This document shows, in pieces, positions 1-9,423 of a stretch of DNA of 63,566 nt. Numbering within the stretch: position 1 is the first letter of the stretch; each line of letters begins with the position of its first letter. The translations under genes were made by a program, and so were the position numbers. Below the pieces are notes generated by a model. It was not told the DNA's origin, searched no databases, and saw nothing but the letters and a program-made list of their open reading frames with translations. Source of the stretch: Kiritimatiellia bacterium (GTDB taxonomy: Bacteria > Verrucomicrobiota > Kiritimatiellia > RFP12 > UBA1067); the NCBI GenBank assembly GCA_017450695.1, contig JAFSTA010000089.1, forward strand, positions 1-63,566, given 5' to 3'.

Positions 1-163
1 CCTTACCGCTCCGTGACACGGAGGCGGAAGAAGCGCCCGCGCCCTTGCCGTCCAAGGTGTTGCTGGCGAGGATCGAGATGTCGAAGCCTGTGGCCGAGGG
101 GTTGAGCGGCGGGGTGTGGATCACGGGATTGCCGGATGCGTTGATGACCGCGCATCCATTGCG
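1..163 (-). pseudogene. Fragment of a surface-type protein running off the left edge
   Basis: On the minus strand, the frame that follows the ATPase stop codon (164-166) stays open to the window edge. It reads like real protein, with segments such as NPVIHTPPLNPSATGFDIS and ILASNTLDGKGAGASS. It has no ATG start. I take it as a remnant of, or the downstream part of, a secreted surface protein whose 5' portion has been lost or displaced by the ATPase gene. Bases 4-35 recur exactly at 1739-1770. The function is unknown. Confidence 0.35.
4..35. repeat. 32-bp direct repeat, copy 1 (flanks the ATPase gene)
   Basis: These 32 bases are identical to 1739-1770. They include the near-palindrome CTCCGTG-A-CACGGAG. 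On the minus strand one frame encodes the tail RFFRLRVTER followed by a stop at both copies, although the bases beyond the repeat differ. Confidence 0.8.
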
Positions 164-1590
164 TCATAACCCCAGCAGTCGCCGGAAAGGTATGATTGCA
201 TCAAAATACCCATCAGCCGGAACGGTCTCTGCCAACTTTCCATCATAGACAAGTGCGGCCCTGACCGAAGAATCAGGCGCGCGCTTCAGGCGTTTTATCT
301 TTTCCGCGACCTCGTCGACAATCCCCTTGCCAATCGTGTTCTTGCGCTTGATCTCGACCACGCATTGCGAACGACGTGTCTGAAGCAGAAGATCAATCTG
401 AAGGCCCTTCCCCTTAGGACCGTTCTTTCTATATGGCGCCGCTGAATACACATGCGATTCGCCCAGATGCAAGAACGGCAACAGTTCCCCGTAATGGTTT
501 ACGATTAGATTCTCAAATGCGAATCCTTTTAAGGCATTCCAGTCGCTGAATTGAGCACGCCTGGAATATCTGAATGCCCCGCATCAATCGTCTTGGCCGC
601 CGGACGTATGCATTTCAGGTAAAACCTGACATAGTTGTCACTCAGCCGATACCGTCTCTCCCTTATCTCGTCACCAGTCTCCGGATTCGTTCCTATGTCT
701 CTTGCAACCAATCCTGCCTCAACCAACTGACTCAAAGCAGACGACACATTGCCGCCCGCACCGGCAGAAATAGCACCCGATATCTCCGTCATCGTCAGAG
801 GTCCGTCAGCCAGTGCCTCAAGAACTGTCGCAACCATACGTGGACGCTTCGTGATAACATCCCTGAACATCTCGTCGAAATCCCTGCGGAGAGTCGAGTC
901 AGGACGGAATGCCATTCTCCGTATATTGTCGTCAACTGATTGCGACGGATTGACCTCTTCCAGATACCGAGGCACCCCTCCTGTAATCGAGAGAATATCA
1001 AGGATGTCCCGAACTGAAACCCGATCCAACCTGCCGGCCCAGAATCGAGCGCAATCCTTAAGCGCCAATTCAGGAACAACGATATCAAGAGAACGCCGGC
1101 CATAGTACGCCTTGCTGTCAACGATCTTCTCCTTGATCCAAGTCGACACGCTTCCGCATACGACGAAAACAAGATGCCGGTGGTTCTTGAACATGTTATC
1201 CCACGCAATCTTCAGCACAGACGCAAACCGCTTGTCAAAATAGGCTAGCCACGAGACCTCATCGAGCAACACCACCGTCCTGCGGTCATCCAGAAGATTG
1301 TCAAGCGATTTGAATGCATTCAACCAATTCTTCGCAACCGTAATATCCTTGCCGACTTGCAAGGAAAGCTGCTCCGCAAATGTGGCAAGTTCGTCCTCGT
1401 TGCTCATATCCACATCAGGACGCTCGCCCTCAATCTTGATAAAACGCGCATTGGACAACTCGGCGAACCGTGCAATCAATGTACTCTTGCCGATTCTCCT
1501 CCTTCCCCGGCAAGTAACAAGCGAAGGAGAGTTCTTGCCCCATAGCGAGTCAAGATCGATCAGCAATTCATCTCTACCGTAGAAATTCAC
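164..1590 (-). pseudogene. AAA ATPase with C-terminal DUF234/nuclease-like domain, frameshifted
   Basis: This is an ATPase of the archaeal-type AAA/DUF234 family, a class often found in accessory DNA and of unclear role. The N-terminal part shows a Walker A motif (CRGRRRIGKST) and a Walker B motif (VVLLDEVSWL). The C-terminal part (164 to about 575) has the DUF234 nuclease-like core, with IDLLLQT and CVVEIKRK supplying the D..ExK residues. The two parts are in different frames. The break maps to the four-C run at about 578-581: one extra C would join AAKTIDAG to AFRYSRRAQFSDWNALKG and restore the full protein. A GTG start at 1588-1590 with GAGG six bases upstream is preferred over the TTG at 1602. 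The break is either a real inactivation or a homopolymer sequencing error. Confidence 0.8.
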
Positions 1591-1737
1591 TGTTAACCTC
1601 AATTCTTATAGAAATACAGCGATTATATCACGATTATGTCATATAAGTCAAGTGGACGGTCTACTATTTCAATAAATGGCAAATAGCAGACCGTATTCAG
1701 CCTCTGCGCCGGTTTCCACCAGAGCAGACACCCGAAC

Positions 1738-1882
1738 CTACCGCTCCGTGACACGGAGGCGGAAGAAGCGGGCGGGGGCGGAGGTTGCAGGGATCGTCGT
1801 TGCGCCGGAGGGATCGAGCAGGTATGCAACCACGTTCGTGACCCGGCATCCCGCTCCGTCGGTTGTCCGCGCGGGTCGCGCG
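1738..1882 (-). other. C-terminal tail remnant downstream of the FISUMP gene
   Basis: After the stop codon of the FISUMP gene, another minus-strand frame reads GCRVTNVVAYLLDPSGATT, then IPATSAPARFFRLRVTER and a stop. This looks like the end of a different secreted protein, left without its upstream part. No start codon or ribosome binding site is visible. The rest of 1603-1738 shows no gene. Confidence 0.35.
1739..1770. repeat. 32-bp direct repeat, copy 2
   Basis: Identical to 4-35, in the same orientation. Together the two copies bracket the ATPase pseudogene at 1.7 kb spacing. Confidence 0.8.
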
Positions 1883-3193
1883 CTAGTCGGCGTCCCGGAC
1901 GGGACGGACGGATCGCCCGTAGTAGCGGTAGCCGTAGAACCGGATGAAGTCGTCCGAAGTGAAGTAGAGGTCCCACGCGTAGTTCGAACGGTCCGAATTC
2001 GGCGTAGAGGACCAGTAGGTGCCGTCCGAGCCGAGGTCGTCGAGGTACGAGGCGTAGCCGCGGCCGGCCGCAGGAAGGAAGATGCTCCTATCCGCGTATG
2101 CGCCCTTGCCCGTGACGAGCCGCCCATAGACGCCGTTCCGCGTCGTCCACTCGGTGGTGCAGTTGTCGAGGAGCGCGGAGAACTCCGCGTCCGTCGGCAT
2201 TCGCCAAGGTGCGCCGAGGTGCGCCGTCGCCGCGTCGTGCGCCGCCACGAGGTTACCCGTCAAGTCGATGTAGCCCGCCGACTGAAGCGCCGCGTTGTCC
2301 TTGCCGTAGGTCGGCGCATTGCCGCTGTCGAACGAGAAATTGGACGTTGAGCCGTCCACCGCGACCCAGGCGTCGTTCTCGCGCCTGTAGCCCACCGTGT
2401 CGCCCCACCAAAAGTAGTAGCCATATTCCTCGGGCGTCGCGGCGCCCACGTTGCACTCCGCCCAGTAGGGGCCGTTCTCCCAGAGCTGGACGCCGCCGGA
2501 GCCATCCGTGATCGTCACCGCGAACGTCGCGTTGGAGAGAACGAGTGCGCCGCCGAAGGACGAGGCGAAGTCGATTATGTGCGAATTCGCGCCCGCAACG
2601 ACACCCGACAGAACGAAGGACGCGGTCGCATCGTCCGTACTCAGGACGATCTGCGCGACGGCGTTCGACGGGAGCGTGCCGCCGATGGTGTATTCGACCG
2701 TCGCCTTGCCGGAGTAGGGATACGACTGGTGGAACTTCGTGACCGTGACGGTGCAGTCCGGCGGCGGGACGGTCGCCGTCACGGTCACGCACTGCGTCGC
2801 GCCGATCTGCGGATTGCCGTCGCCGGTGGCGTCGATGGCGAAGAGCTTGACCCAGTAGGTCCCGGCGTCGGCGACGGCGATGTCGGCGCTGAAGCCGTGG
2901 TCGCCCGTGATTCCCTTCGCCGCGTTCACGTCGGGCCGCGGCACGTTGGCCGTGAGCACGCGGACGTCCCAGTATTGGTTCGCGCAGTCCGAATCGGTAT
3001 AGAGATAGACGTGGATGCCGATGGACTGCGACGAGGCGTCGGGGTCGTAGGCCCAGCCCTGAACGTGGATGGCGCCCTCGCCGCCCGTGCAGACGTCCAG
3101 GCATCTGTCCGGGACGCTGCCGGCGCGCGCCGCAGGTGCGGCAACCAGCAAGAGTGTCGCCGCGACTGCGGCGAGCATGAGTTTTGCTTTCAT
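1883..3193 (-). CDS. Secreted FISUMP-domain surface protein
   Basis: This 436-aa exported protein has a clear signal peptide (MKAKLMLAAVAATLLLVAAP, with cleavage near ARAGS). Residues of about 30-240 form Ig-like or fibronectin-like beta sandwiches. The C-terminal 190 residues match the Fibrobacter succinogenes major paralogous (FISUMP) pattern: YGYYFWWGDTVGY, APWRMPTDAEFSALLDNC, LPAAGRGY, GTYWSSTPN and the usual ending GRSVRPVRD. Such proteins are secreted or surface exposed, and their molecular role is not established. The start is supported by GAAAGGAA upstream of the ATG. Codon use is like that of its neighbours. Confidence 0.8.
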   Translation of the reverse strand: MKAKLMLAAVAATLLLVAAPAARAGSVPDRCLDVCTGGEGAIHVQGWAYDPDASSQSIGIHVYLYTDSDCANQYWDVRVLTANVPRPDVNAAKGITGDHGFSADIAVADAGTYWVKLFAIDATGDGNPQIGATQCVTVTATVPPPDCTVTVTKFHQSYPYSGKATVEYTIGGTLPSNAVAQIVLSTDDATASFVLSGVVAGANSHIIDFASSFGGALVLSNATFAVTITDGSGGVQLWENGPYWAECNVGAATPEEYGYYFWWGDTVGYRRENDAWVAVDGSTSNFSFDSGNAPTYGKDNAALQSAGYIDLTGNLVAAHDAATAHLGAPWRMPTDAEFSALLDNCTTEWTTRNGVYGRLVTGKGAYADRSIFLPAAGRGYASYLDDLGSDGTYWSSTPNSDRSNYAWDLYFTSDDFIRFYGYRYYGRSVRPVRDAD

Positions 3194-3254
3194 GGTGTGG
3201 TTCCTTTCGGTTGGTAAATGGCTGGGGGAAGAGAAAGGGGCAGAAGGGACAGAA

Positions 3255-3330
3255 GGGACAAAAACGACAGAAGCGACGCAAGGGGCACCGCCCTTGGTGT
3301 CGCTTCTGTCTCTTCTGTCGTTTTTGTCCC
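3255..3330. repeat. Long imperfect hairpin in the 3194-3506 gap
   Basis: GGGACAAAAACGACAGAAGC (3255 onward, continuing GAC to 3277) is the inverse complement of 3299-3330, apart from a 9-base insertion that duplicates part of the right arm. The 3194-3506 gap holds no gene. The hairpin may end transcription of the flanking minus-strand genes, but it lacks a clear T run. Confidence 0.55.
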
Positions 3331-3506
3331 TTGCCGCCTTGTCGTATCGTCGCAGGGAACGCGCAAAAACACGCGCCTACGCGCGTCTACGGGAAGGCAT
3401 AGCCCCCCCCCCCATCGTACGCGCCGCGCCCGCAGAGCGCATTCTCGCGCGCCCTGCGGCAATCTTTTCGGCGATATGGAGGTAGTGGGTCATGGTGTGG
3501 GTTACT

Positions 3507-4619
3507 TCAAATACTTGCGGCCTTCGACTTCGGAGAGGATTCAGACTTCAACATGTATGCGAGCTCGCGACGCAATTGTTCGCGGTCGGGCATGTACAGT
3601 TGATACCTGGCAACGAAAAGTTTGTTGGTGATACCCTGCATGGCGTATTCCACGACGACATTGTCCCTAATCGAGCCAAGCAGAATGCCAATCGGAGGAT
3701 TGTCGTCCGGGGCGGACTCCTCGTTTTGGAAATAGTTCAGGTAGAGATTCATCTGCCCTATGTCGCGGTGCGTCACTCCCTTGCGCTTCAGGTCGATCAG
3801 CACGAAACACCGAAGAAAGCGGTTGTAGAATACGAGATCCACCTTGAAGCGGCTCGCTCCTATCTGCATTGCATACTGCCGTCCGACAAAGGAATATCCC
3901 TTGCCGAGTTCCAGCATGAAGTCCTCCAACCGTGCGCAAAGGCGGCTTTCAAGGCTTTTCTCGGTATAGCGGCGCACGGGGTTTATGCCGGTGAACTCGA
4001 AGACGAACGGCTCCCTTACAATATCCTCCGGTCTCGCGGGCTCGGCACCTTTGTTCGCCAACGCCAAGACGCCCTTCTTGTCGCGGCTCAAGGCATAACG
4101 CTCGAAAAGCGACGATTCGATTTGCCGCCGCAGTTCGCGCACGCCCCATCCCGCGCGTTCGCACTCGTTCACGTAGAAATCCCGTGCGAGCGCGTCCTCT
4201 ACCTTCAGTATTTCGAGATAGTGGCTCCAGCTCAATAAGTGCGACGCTGTCGCACCTTTTGGGAACATGAGGTAGAAGAGCCGCATGTAGATCAGCTTGC
4301 TACGGCTGAACCCCCTGCCGTAGCGGGCCGTCAAATCGACCGCGAGACGCTTCAACAGCTCCTTGCCGTATTCCGCCCTGGCCTTGCCGCCTTGCTCGAA
4401 TTCCACGATGTGACGCCCGATATTCCAATTGGCAATCACGAGCTCGGCATTTACAGCACGAATTGCGCTTGACCTGCCGCGTTCCTATTCCTCACCTATA
4501 CGCTCGACAAGCAAAGCGTAGGAGCCAGACTTCTCAACGCGGTTTGAGGCACAAACGGCAAGCGCGTCGTTTCTGCGCCCTGAGTCCATCTTCCCGGCAT
4601 TCTGGAGGGTTGGTTTCAT
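3507..4619 (-). pseudogene. DUF1016 (YhcG-type) PD-(D/E)XK nuclease with in-frame amber stop
   Basis: This is a YhcG/DUF1016 family protein, a predicted PD-(D/E)XK nuclease common in accessory regions and linked to restriction or DNA repair. The core is visible: FKVDLVFYN then CFVLIDLKRKG (catalytic D and DxK), IGRHIVEFEQ in the N-terminal helical domain, and PIGILLGS near the end. The best start is ATG 4617-4619, preceded by GGAGGAAT. From there the frame is open except for one TAG at 4485-4487 within the N-terminal domain (LLVERIGEE, stop, ERGRSSAIRAVNAELV). Sequence on both sides of the stop fits the family, so this is a point nonsense mutation. A GTG at 4437-4439 could give a shortened 310-aa product. 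TAG is a normal stop for other genes here, so recoding is unlikely. Confidence 0.75.
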
Positions 4620-4801
4620 GGGGTGGATTCCTCCATAGACAAATCGCAGAGTTCGACCGGAGAGAACCACCAGTATTTGCTTTTCTCGTTCTCCAATTCG
4701 CGGTAGGTGCGCGAAGCGTAGAAGCGCGGCAGTTCCGCCGCCAATGCGACTTTGGAGGGCAGCAAGACTCGCAAAGTGTCTTGTGTCACCGTCTCGATCA
4801 T
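4616..4801 (-). CDS. Small hypothetical protein coupled to the DUF1016 gene
   Basis: This is a 61-aa ORF starting at ATG 4799-4801 with GGAGG seven bases upstream. Its TGA (4616-4618) overlaps the ATG of the DUF1016 gene in an ATGA arrangement, which implies translational coupling. The sequence is MIETVTQDTLRVLLPSKVAL, then an acidic and aromatic tail with YRELENEKSKYWWFSPVEL. The size and position resemble a small antitoxin or accessory protein upstream of its partner, but I do not recognise the family. Confidence 0.5.
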   Translation of the reverse strand: MIETVTQDTLRVLLPSKVALAAELPRFYASRTYRELENEKSKYWWFSPVELCDLSMEESTP

Positions 4802-5148
4802 CGCGCCACCTCCACAGATTCGAGAAACAAGAGAAAGCGAAAGGCGTTCCCGGTGTGAAACAGATACTGGTTTGCGAGTCGATAGGGCTTCATGCGACAC
4901 ACAAACGCCGCGCCTACAGGACGCATTCTCGCGCGTCCTGCGCCAATCTCTTCTTCAAGCCGTATGTGGGAGTGGGTATCCATAACGGCGCGTATTATAC
5001 ACTATTTCCGCGCCGAACAGCAACGGGAATCTTCAAATTCCAAGTAATCGGTCAACGGTAGTGGTATAGTTGCCGTCGGCAGACCCTTCGTACTGACCGA
5101 TTACCGATTTTCCGACCCGTTCTCGCGCGAGAATGGAAAAGAGGGTGG

Positions 5149-5277
5149 GGCGCTTCGCGCAGCTGAGAAGCAAGGGGCTGAGAAGCTGAGAAGAAGTCAA
5201 CGGGCGGCAGGGAATAATCGATCGCTATCGAAGGCGAACAACTGTGATCGATTGCCCAAACACCTAACCGCCCAACC
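5149..5277. repeat. Intergenic repeats upstream of the GH2 gene
   Basis: The 4802-5410 gap has no gene. 5149-5170 is a copy of the recurring GGCGCTTCGCGC(C)AGCTGAG element. 5194-5277 is an inverted copy of the block at 9017-9112 on the other side of the GH2 gene: both carry GGGAATAATCGAT, ATCGATTGCCCAA and a CCTAACC/CCCAACC tract, read on opposite strands. Confidence 0.65.
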
Positions 5278-5320
5278 TTGAACTGCGCGACACTAACAGC
5301 TGGCGTTCGGTTTGAATGTT

Positions 5321-5329
5321 TGATATAAT
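5321..5329 (+). promoter_or_regulatory. Extended -10 promoter for the GH2 gene
   Basis: TGATATAAT (5321-5329) is a consensus extended -10 element about 80 bases before the GH2 start codon. The -35 region (TGGCGT at 5301-5306) is weak, as is usual when a TGn extension is present. Confidence 0.5.
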
Positions 5330-5410
5330 GGGCTTCATGCGAAAGGATACGGGAAAGCAAGCAAGCCCCGTTCTTCCCGCAAAAGGCTTATAACAAAAAG
5401 AGAGGTACTG

Positions 5411-8400
5411 ATGAAAACCGTTCAACTCGTCTCGCTCGCGCTCGTGTCGATCACGGCGCTTCACACCGTTGCCGCCACGTCCCCTTGTCGAAACCTGGCG
5501 TATCGCCGCGCCGTCTATCAGTCCAGCTCGGTCGATTTCAAACGAACCGGGCAACTGGTGACGGACGGTTCCCTCTCCGGTTCCGACTTCCTTCCCCCGC
5601 AGATCACCTCGCAAGCTCCGGACCGCTCTCCATCGGTCGAAATGCCCGTCTGCGCGTTTGACGGGAAAAACGCCACGAAATGGCTCCAGTTCTCGGCGAC
5701 AGCCTGGATTCAGGTAACCTTCCCCTCGCCGGTCTCGATCACGTCGTACCAAATCACCAGTGCCAACGATGACCCCCTGCGCGACCCGAAGAACTGGCGG
5801 CTGCTGGGATCGAACGACGGCAAACAGTTCTCGGAAATCGAGAAGCGTAGCGGCGAAAAGTTTCCGAACCGTTTCGTGACACGCCAATTCAAACTTGCCA
5901 AGCCGGTCTCCTACCGGGTCTATCGCCTGGACATCACGGCGAACAGCGGGGACAAGGGAGACAACGGGACAGGACCTCGCATCCAGCTGGCGGAATGGGA
6001 TCTGCTGGCACAGGACGGCAAGACCGTCTTGCGTCCGAGCACGGGACAGTCCGCGCCCTTCATCAGTACCTGGGCAAGCGCAGGCAAGAACAACGAATGG
6101 GTTTACGTGGATCTCGGCGCGGTCAGCGTCGTCGATTCCGTCGTTCTCCACTGGGGCAAGACCGGAGCCGCCACCGCCTACGACGTACAGGTTTCCGGTG
6201 ACGCGAAAGAGTGGAAGACTGTCGCCTCGAAAAAGGGCGGCAAGGGCGGACGGGAGACGCGCTCCTTCCAGCCCGCCGATGCGCGTTACGTCCGCATCCT
6301 CTGCAAGGAGACTGCATTTGACCGCTTCATCCTCGCCGAGTGCGAGGTGTGGGGACGGAACGACTTGCCGTCCTACCAGCTGCCGCCCGCACCGGAAGTC
6401 GCGAGCGACGGATCGCTCCGCCTGACCGGCGGGAACTGGAAACTCTGCCGCGCCTCCGACGTCAACGCCACGGGCATCGAGCTTTCCGGACCTTTTGATG
6501 ATTCCAACTGGCTTCCCGCCGTCGTGCCGGGTACCGTTCTGACCTCCTATCAGAAGGCAGGGGCGATTCCCGACATGAACATCGCGGACAACCAGCTGAT
6601 GATCTCCGACAGTTTCTTCACGGCGAACTTCTGGTATCGCAACACCTTCCTCGCGCCGCCCGCCGAGAAAGGTATGCGCACCTGGTTGAACTTCGACGCG
6701 ATCAACTGGAAGGCGGATGTCTTCCTCAACGGCGCGTTCCTCGGACAGATCAACGGCACGTTCCTGCGGAAGCGGTTCGACGTGACGGACCGGATTCGTC
6801 CCGGCGCCGAAAACCGTCTGGCGGTGCTGATCCGCGCCAACGACAATCCAGGCGACGTAACCGTGCAGGACATTCACTCGCCGGGATCGAACGGCGGGAT
6901 TCTCGGTGCAGACAACCCCACCATCCATTCCAGCGTCGGATGGGATTGGACGCCGACGATCCGGGGACGAAACATCGGCATTTACCGCGATGTCTTCCTC
7001 TCCCACTCACAAGACGTGACGCTTTCGGACGGATGGGCGATCTCCGAACTGGATGTCGTGAAGAAGGACTTTTCGCGCGCCTCTGTCGAGTTGCGCGTCC
7101 GGGCGCGGAACGCCTCGCGGAAACCGACGCTGGTGACCGTGCAGGGAACGGTCACTCCCGGCAACCTCCAGATCGTCAGCACGCCCGTCGTCCTGGCGCC
7201 GGGCGAGACACGCGAGATCACGATCGGCGCGGCGACCGTCCGCAATCCCAAGCTCTGGTGGCCCGCCACCTACGGCGGGCAGCCGCTCTACACGGCGAAG
7301 CTGACCGCCTTTACGAACAGCGGGGTTTCCGACCGCCACGAGTTCCGCTTCGGCATCCGCAAGTTCACCTACAAGAAAGACAAGCCGATGCAGATTTTCT
7401 GTAACGGTACGAGAATCGTCTGCCGCGGCGGCAACTGGGGAATGGATGACGCGAACCTCGCCGCGACACCCGAAGACTACGACACGAAGGTCCGCCTGCA
7501 CGCGGAGGCGAACCTCAACATGATCCGCAACTGGGTCGGCATGACCAACCACAAGGCGTTCTACGACGCCTGCGACCGTTACGGCGTCTTGATCTGGGAC
7601 GACTTCTGGCTGGCCAATCCGGCGGACGGTCCCGATCCCGCGAACCAAGGGATGTTCCTCGAAAACGCGCGGGACAAGATTCTGAAGAACCGCCACCACG
7701 CGGCCCTCGCCCTCTACTGCGGACGGAACGAGGGAAATCCGCCGAAGGGTCTCTTCGAGGCGCTTCCCAAACTGATCGGGGAGACGGACAACACGCGCCA
7801 CTACATCCCCCACTCCGCCGACAACACCGTCAGCGGGTTCGGGCCCTACGGCGTCCAGAATCCGGTTTGGTACTTCCAGAACACGCCGCATACGCTCCAC
7901 AGCGAACGCGGCCAGCCCAACATCCCGGAGATCGAAACGATGCGCGCGATGCTCACGCCCGCGCACTACTGGCCGATCGACAATGTGTGGGGGCTGCACG
8001 ACTTCACGGAAGGAGGCGCACAGAACGGCGCGGCATTCCTGAATTACCTGAAGCAGTCCTACGGAGCCCCGAAGGATCTGGAGGATTTCGTGCGCCGCGC
8101 CCAGCTCGTCACCTACGAAAACCACAAGGCGATGTTCGAGGCGGTCTATGCCTCCAACGGAAACGGACTGCTGATGTGGATGAGCCAGTCGGCTTGGCCC
8201 TCGATGGTCTGGCAGACCTACGACTACTGGCACGACATCAACGGCGGTTACGCCGGGGCGAAGGCGGGCAACCAGCCGCGCAATATCATCTTCAACCAAG
8301 CGACGAAGAACTTCTGGCTGGTCAACGCCACGCCGCAACCCCTGCTTGGCGCCACCGCGACCATCGAAGTGTTCGGGATCGACGGGCGCAAGCTCTACAC

Positions 8401-8881
8401 CGACTCTTCGCGCTTCTCGCTGGAAGCCGACGGACTCCGCGCCTGGAGGGACTTCCCCGCCGTCGCGCACACATCCCCCATCCGATTCCTGCGGACATCC
8501 ATCCGCGACGCGAACGGACAGAAGCTCTCCGAAAACTTCATCTGGCTGAACGTGAAAGAGGACCGCAACTACCGCGAGCTGGCGAACCTGCCGGCTGTCG
8601 AAGTTGCGGCGAAGGCGATGCGGATTGACGGCACGGCGGTCAAAGGAAAAGGCGAAGTGACACTCGTCAACAAAGGCAACGCGCCTGCGCTGATGATCCG
8701 CGTGAAAGTGCAAGACGCGAACGCCAACCGTCTCCTGCCGGTCTTCTACTCCGACAACTACTTCACCCTTATGCCCGGCGAATCGCGCCGTGTCACCTGG
8801 GAAACGAAAGCGTCCCTACCGCCCGGCGGATACACAATCCACATCGGCGGCTGGAACGTCGTACAAAGCACAACACGCTAA
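5411..8881 (+). CDS. Secreted GH2 family glycoside hydrolase with discoidin-like modules
   Basis: This 1156-aa exported enzyme has a signal peptide (MKTVQLVSLALVSITALHTV). Residues of about 25-200 and 215-315 look like two F5/8 type C (CBM32-like) modules, with WLQFSATAWIQVTFPSPVS and WVYVDLGAVSVVDSVVLHW. The GH2 sugar-binding, Ig-like and TIM-barrel domains follow. The barrel shows CRGGNWGMDD, MIRNWVGM, WDDFW and GRNEGNPP with the likely acid/base Glu; SERGQPNIPEIE probably carries the nucleophile. The overall pattern resembles the exo-beta-glucosaminidase/beta-mannosidase branch of GH2. The exact substrate cannot be read from sequence. The start has GAGAGGT upstream. The gene stands alone between two inverted repeats. 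Confidence 0.88.
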   Translation: MKTVQLVSLALVSITALHTVAATSPCRNLAYRRAVYQSSSVDFKRTGQLVTDGSLSGSDFLPPQITSQAPDRSPSVEMPVCAFDGKNATKWLQFSATAWIQVTFPSPVSITSYQITSANDDPLRDPKNWRLLGSNDGKQFSEIEKRSGEKFPNRFVTRQFKLAKPVSYRVYRLDITANSGDKGDNGTGPRIQLAEWDLLAQDGKTVLRPSTGQSAPFISTWASAGKNNEWVYVDLGAVSVVDSVVLHWGKTGAATAYDVQVSGDAKEWKTVASKKGGKGGRETRSFQPADARYVRILCKETAFDRFILAECEVWGRNDLPSYQLPPAPEVASDGSLRLTGGNWKLCRASDVNATGIELSGPFDDSNWLPAVVPGTVLTSYQKAGAIPDMNIADNQLMISDSFFTANFWYRNTFLAPPAEKGMRTWLNFDAINWKADVFLNGAFLGQINGTFLRKRFDVTDRIRPGAENRLAVLIRANDNPGDVTVQDIHSPGSNGGILGADNPTIHSSVGWDWTPTIRGRNIGIYRDVFLSHSQDVTLSDGWAISELDVVKKDFSRASVELRVRARNASRKPTLVTVQGTVTPGNLQIVSTPVVLAPGETREITIGAATVRNPKLWWPATYGGQPLYTAKLTAFTNSGVSDRHEFRFGIRKFTYKKDKPMQIFCNGTRIVCRGGNWGMDDANLAATPEDYDTKVRLHAEANLNMIRNWVGMTNHKAFYDACDRYGVLIWDDFWLANPADGPDPANQGMFLENARDKILKNRHHAALALYCGRNEGNPPKGLFEALPKLIGETDNTRHYIPHSADNTVSGFGPYGVQNPVWYFQNTPHTLHSERGQPNIPEIETMRAMLTPAHYWPIDNVWGLHDFTEGGAQNGAAFLNYLKQSYGAPKDLEDFVRRAQLVTYENHKAMFEAVYASNGNGLLMWMSQSAWPSMVWQTYDYWHDINGGYAGAKAGNQPRNIIFNQATKNFWLVNATPQPLLGATATIEVFGIDGRKLYTDSSRFSLEADGLRAWRDFPAVAHTSPIRFLRTSIRDANGQKLSENFIWLNVKEDRNYRELANLPAVEVAAKAMRIDGTAVKGKGEVTLVNKGNAPALMIRVKVQDANANRLLPVFYSDNYFTLMPGESRRVTWETKASLPPGGYTIHIGGWNVVQSTTR

Positions 8882-8937
8882 ACCGGCTGAACACGACTTG
8901 CCTGTAAGTTAGCTTTTAGCCGGTAGCTGGTAGCTGA

Positions 8938-9112
8938 TTGGGTGGTTGGGTGGTTAGTGCGCTGCGCACTGCCTAGAATGGCTAGAAGTTCTAGCCCCCT
9001 AGAACCTCTAGCACTTGGGGTGGTTGGTGGTTGGGTGGTTGGGCAATCGATCGCATTCGATCGCATTCGATCGCATTCGATAGTTATCGATTATTCCCCA
9101 CTGACTTTTTTT
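8938..9112. repeat. Composite repeats downstream of the GH2 gene
   Basis: Three elements lie in a row. The first is GGTGGTTGG-type tandem tracts (8938-8956 and 9017-9046). The second is a CTAG-rich element at 8973-9015, nearly identical to 11843-11887. The third is a 10-base tandem TCGCATTCGA repeated three times (9051-9080), followed by ATCGATTATTCCCC. The last block is the inverted partner of 5194-5277. Confidence 0.7.
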
Positions 9113-9202
9113 CAGCTGGAGGGGCGCATCTCCGTTTTTCACCCATGTGTGAGTGGGATCGGAAAACAACCAAGACAACCGGTAAAAACAACTTAACGAA
9201 GA

Positions 9203-9297
9203 GCGCGGGCCAACTCGCCCGCGCCTTTTCCCGCTGCTAACGGCTATGGGCTTGGGGTATCATTGCCTCTGGACGCGGGCGAGTTAGCCCGTGTACC
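9203..9297. repeat. Pair of mirrored GC hairpins between GH2 and the RNA gene
   Basis: GCGCGGGC-caactc-GCCCGCGC (about 9205-9226, followed by CTTTTC) can act as a terminator on the plus strand. GCGGGC-gagtta-GCCCGT (9277-9294) is the same sequence in inverse orientation. Confidence 0.5.
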
Positions 9298-9388
9298 ATA
9301 GACTAGTTGTTTTCAAATCGTTGTTTCCTAAAGAAATAGCGGTGAATTCTGGAGATGCGCCCAGCTGGCGGCACCCAGCACTTTCCCC

Positions 9389-9417
9389 TTGAAAGCGGTT
9401 GAGGGATGGGCTATACT
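9389..9417 (+). promoter_or_regulatory. Strong sigma-70 type promoter for the structured RNA
   Basis: TTGAAA (9389-9394), a 17-base spacer and TATACT (9412-9417). The predicted start of transcription is about 9424. No ORF with a plausible ribosome binding site follows for more than 500 bases, so the product is probably an RNA or a long leader. Confidence 0.7.
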
Positions 9418-9423
9418 TCTTTG

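Noticed and set aside
4485-4487. TAG read as a sense codon
   Set aside because: galK, GH20 and other intact genes here end in TAG, so amber recoding of the whole genome is unlikely.
9051-9080. CRISPR-like array from three TCGCATTCGA units
   Set aside because: The units are contiguous 10-mers with no spacers, and there are no cas genes.
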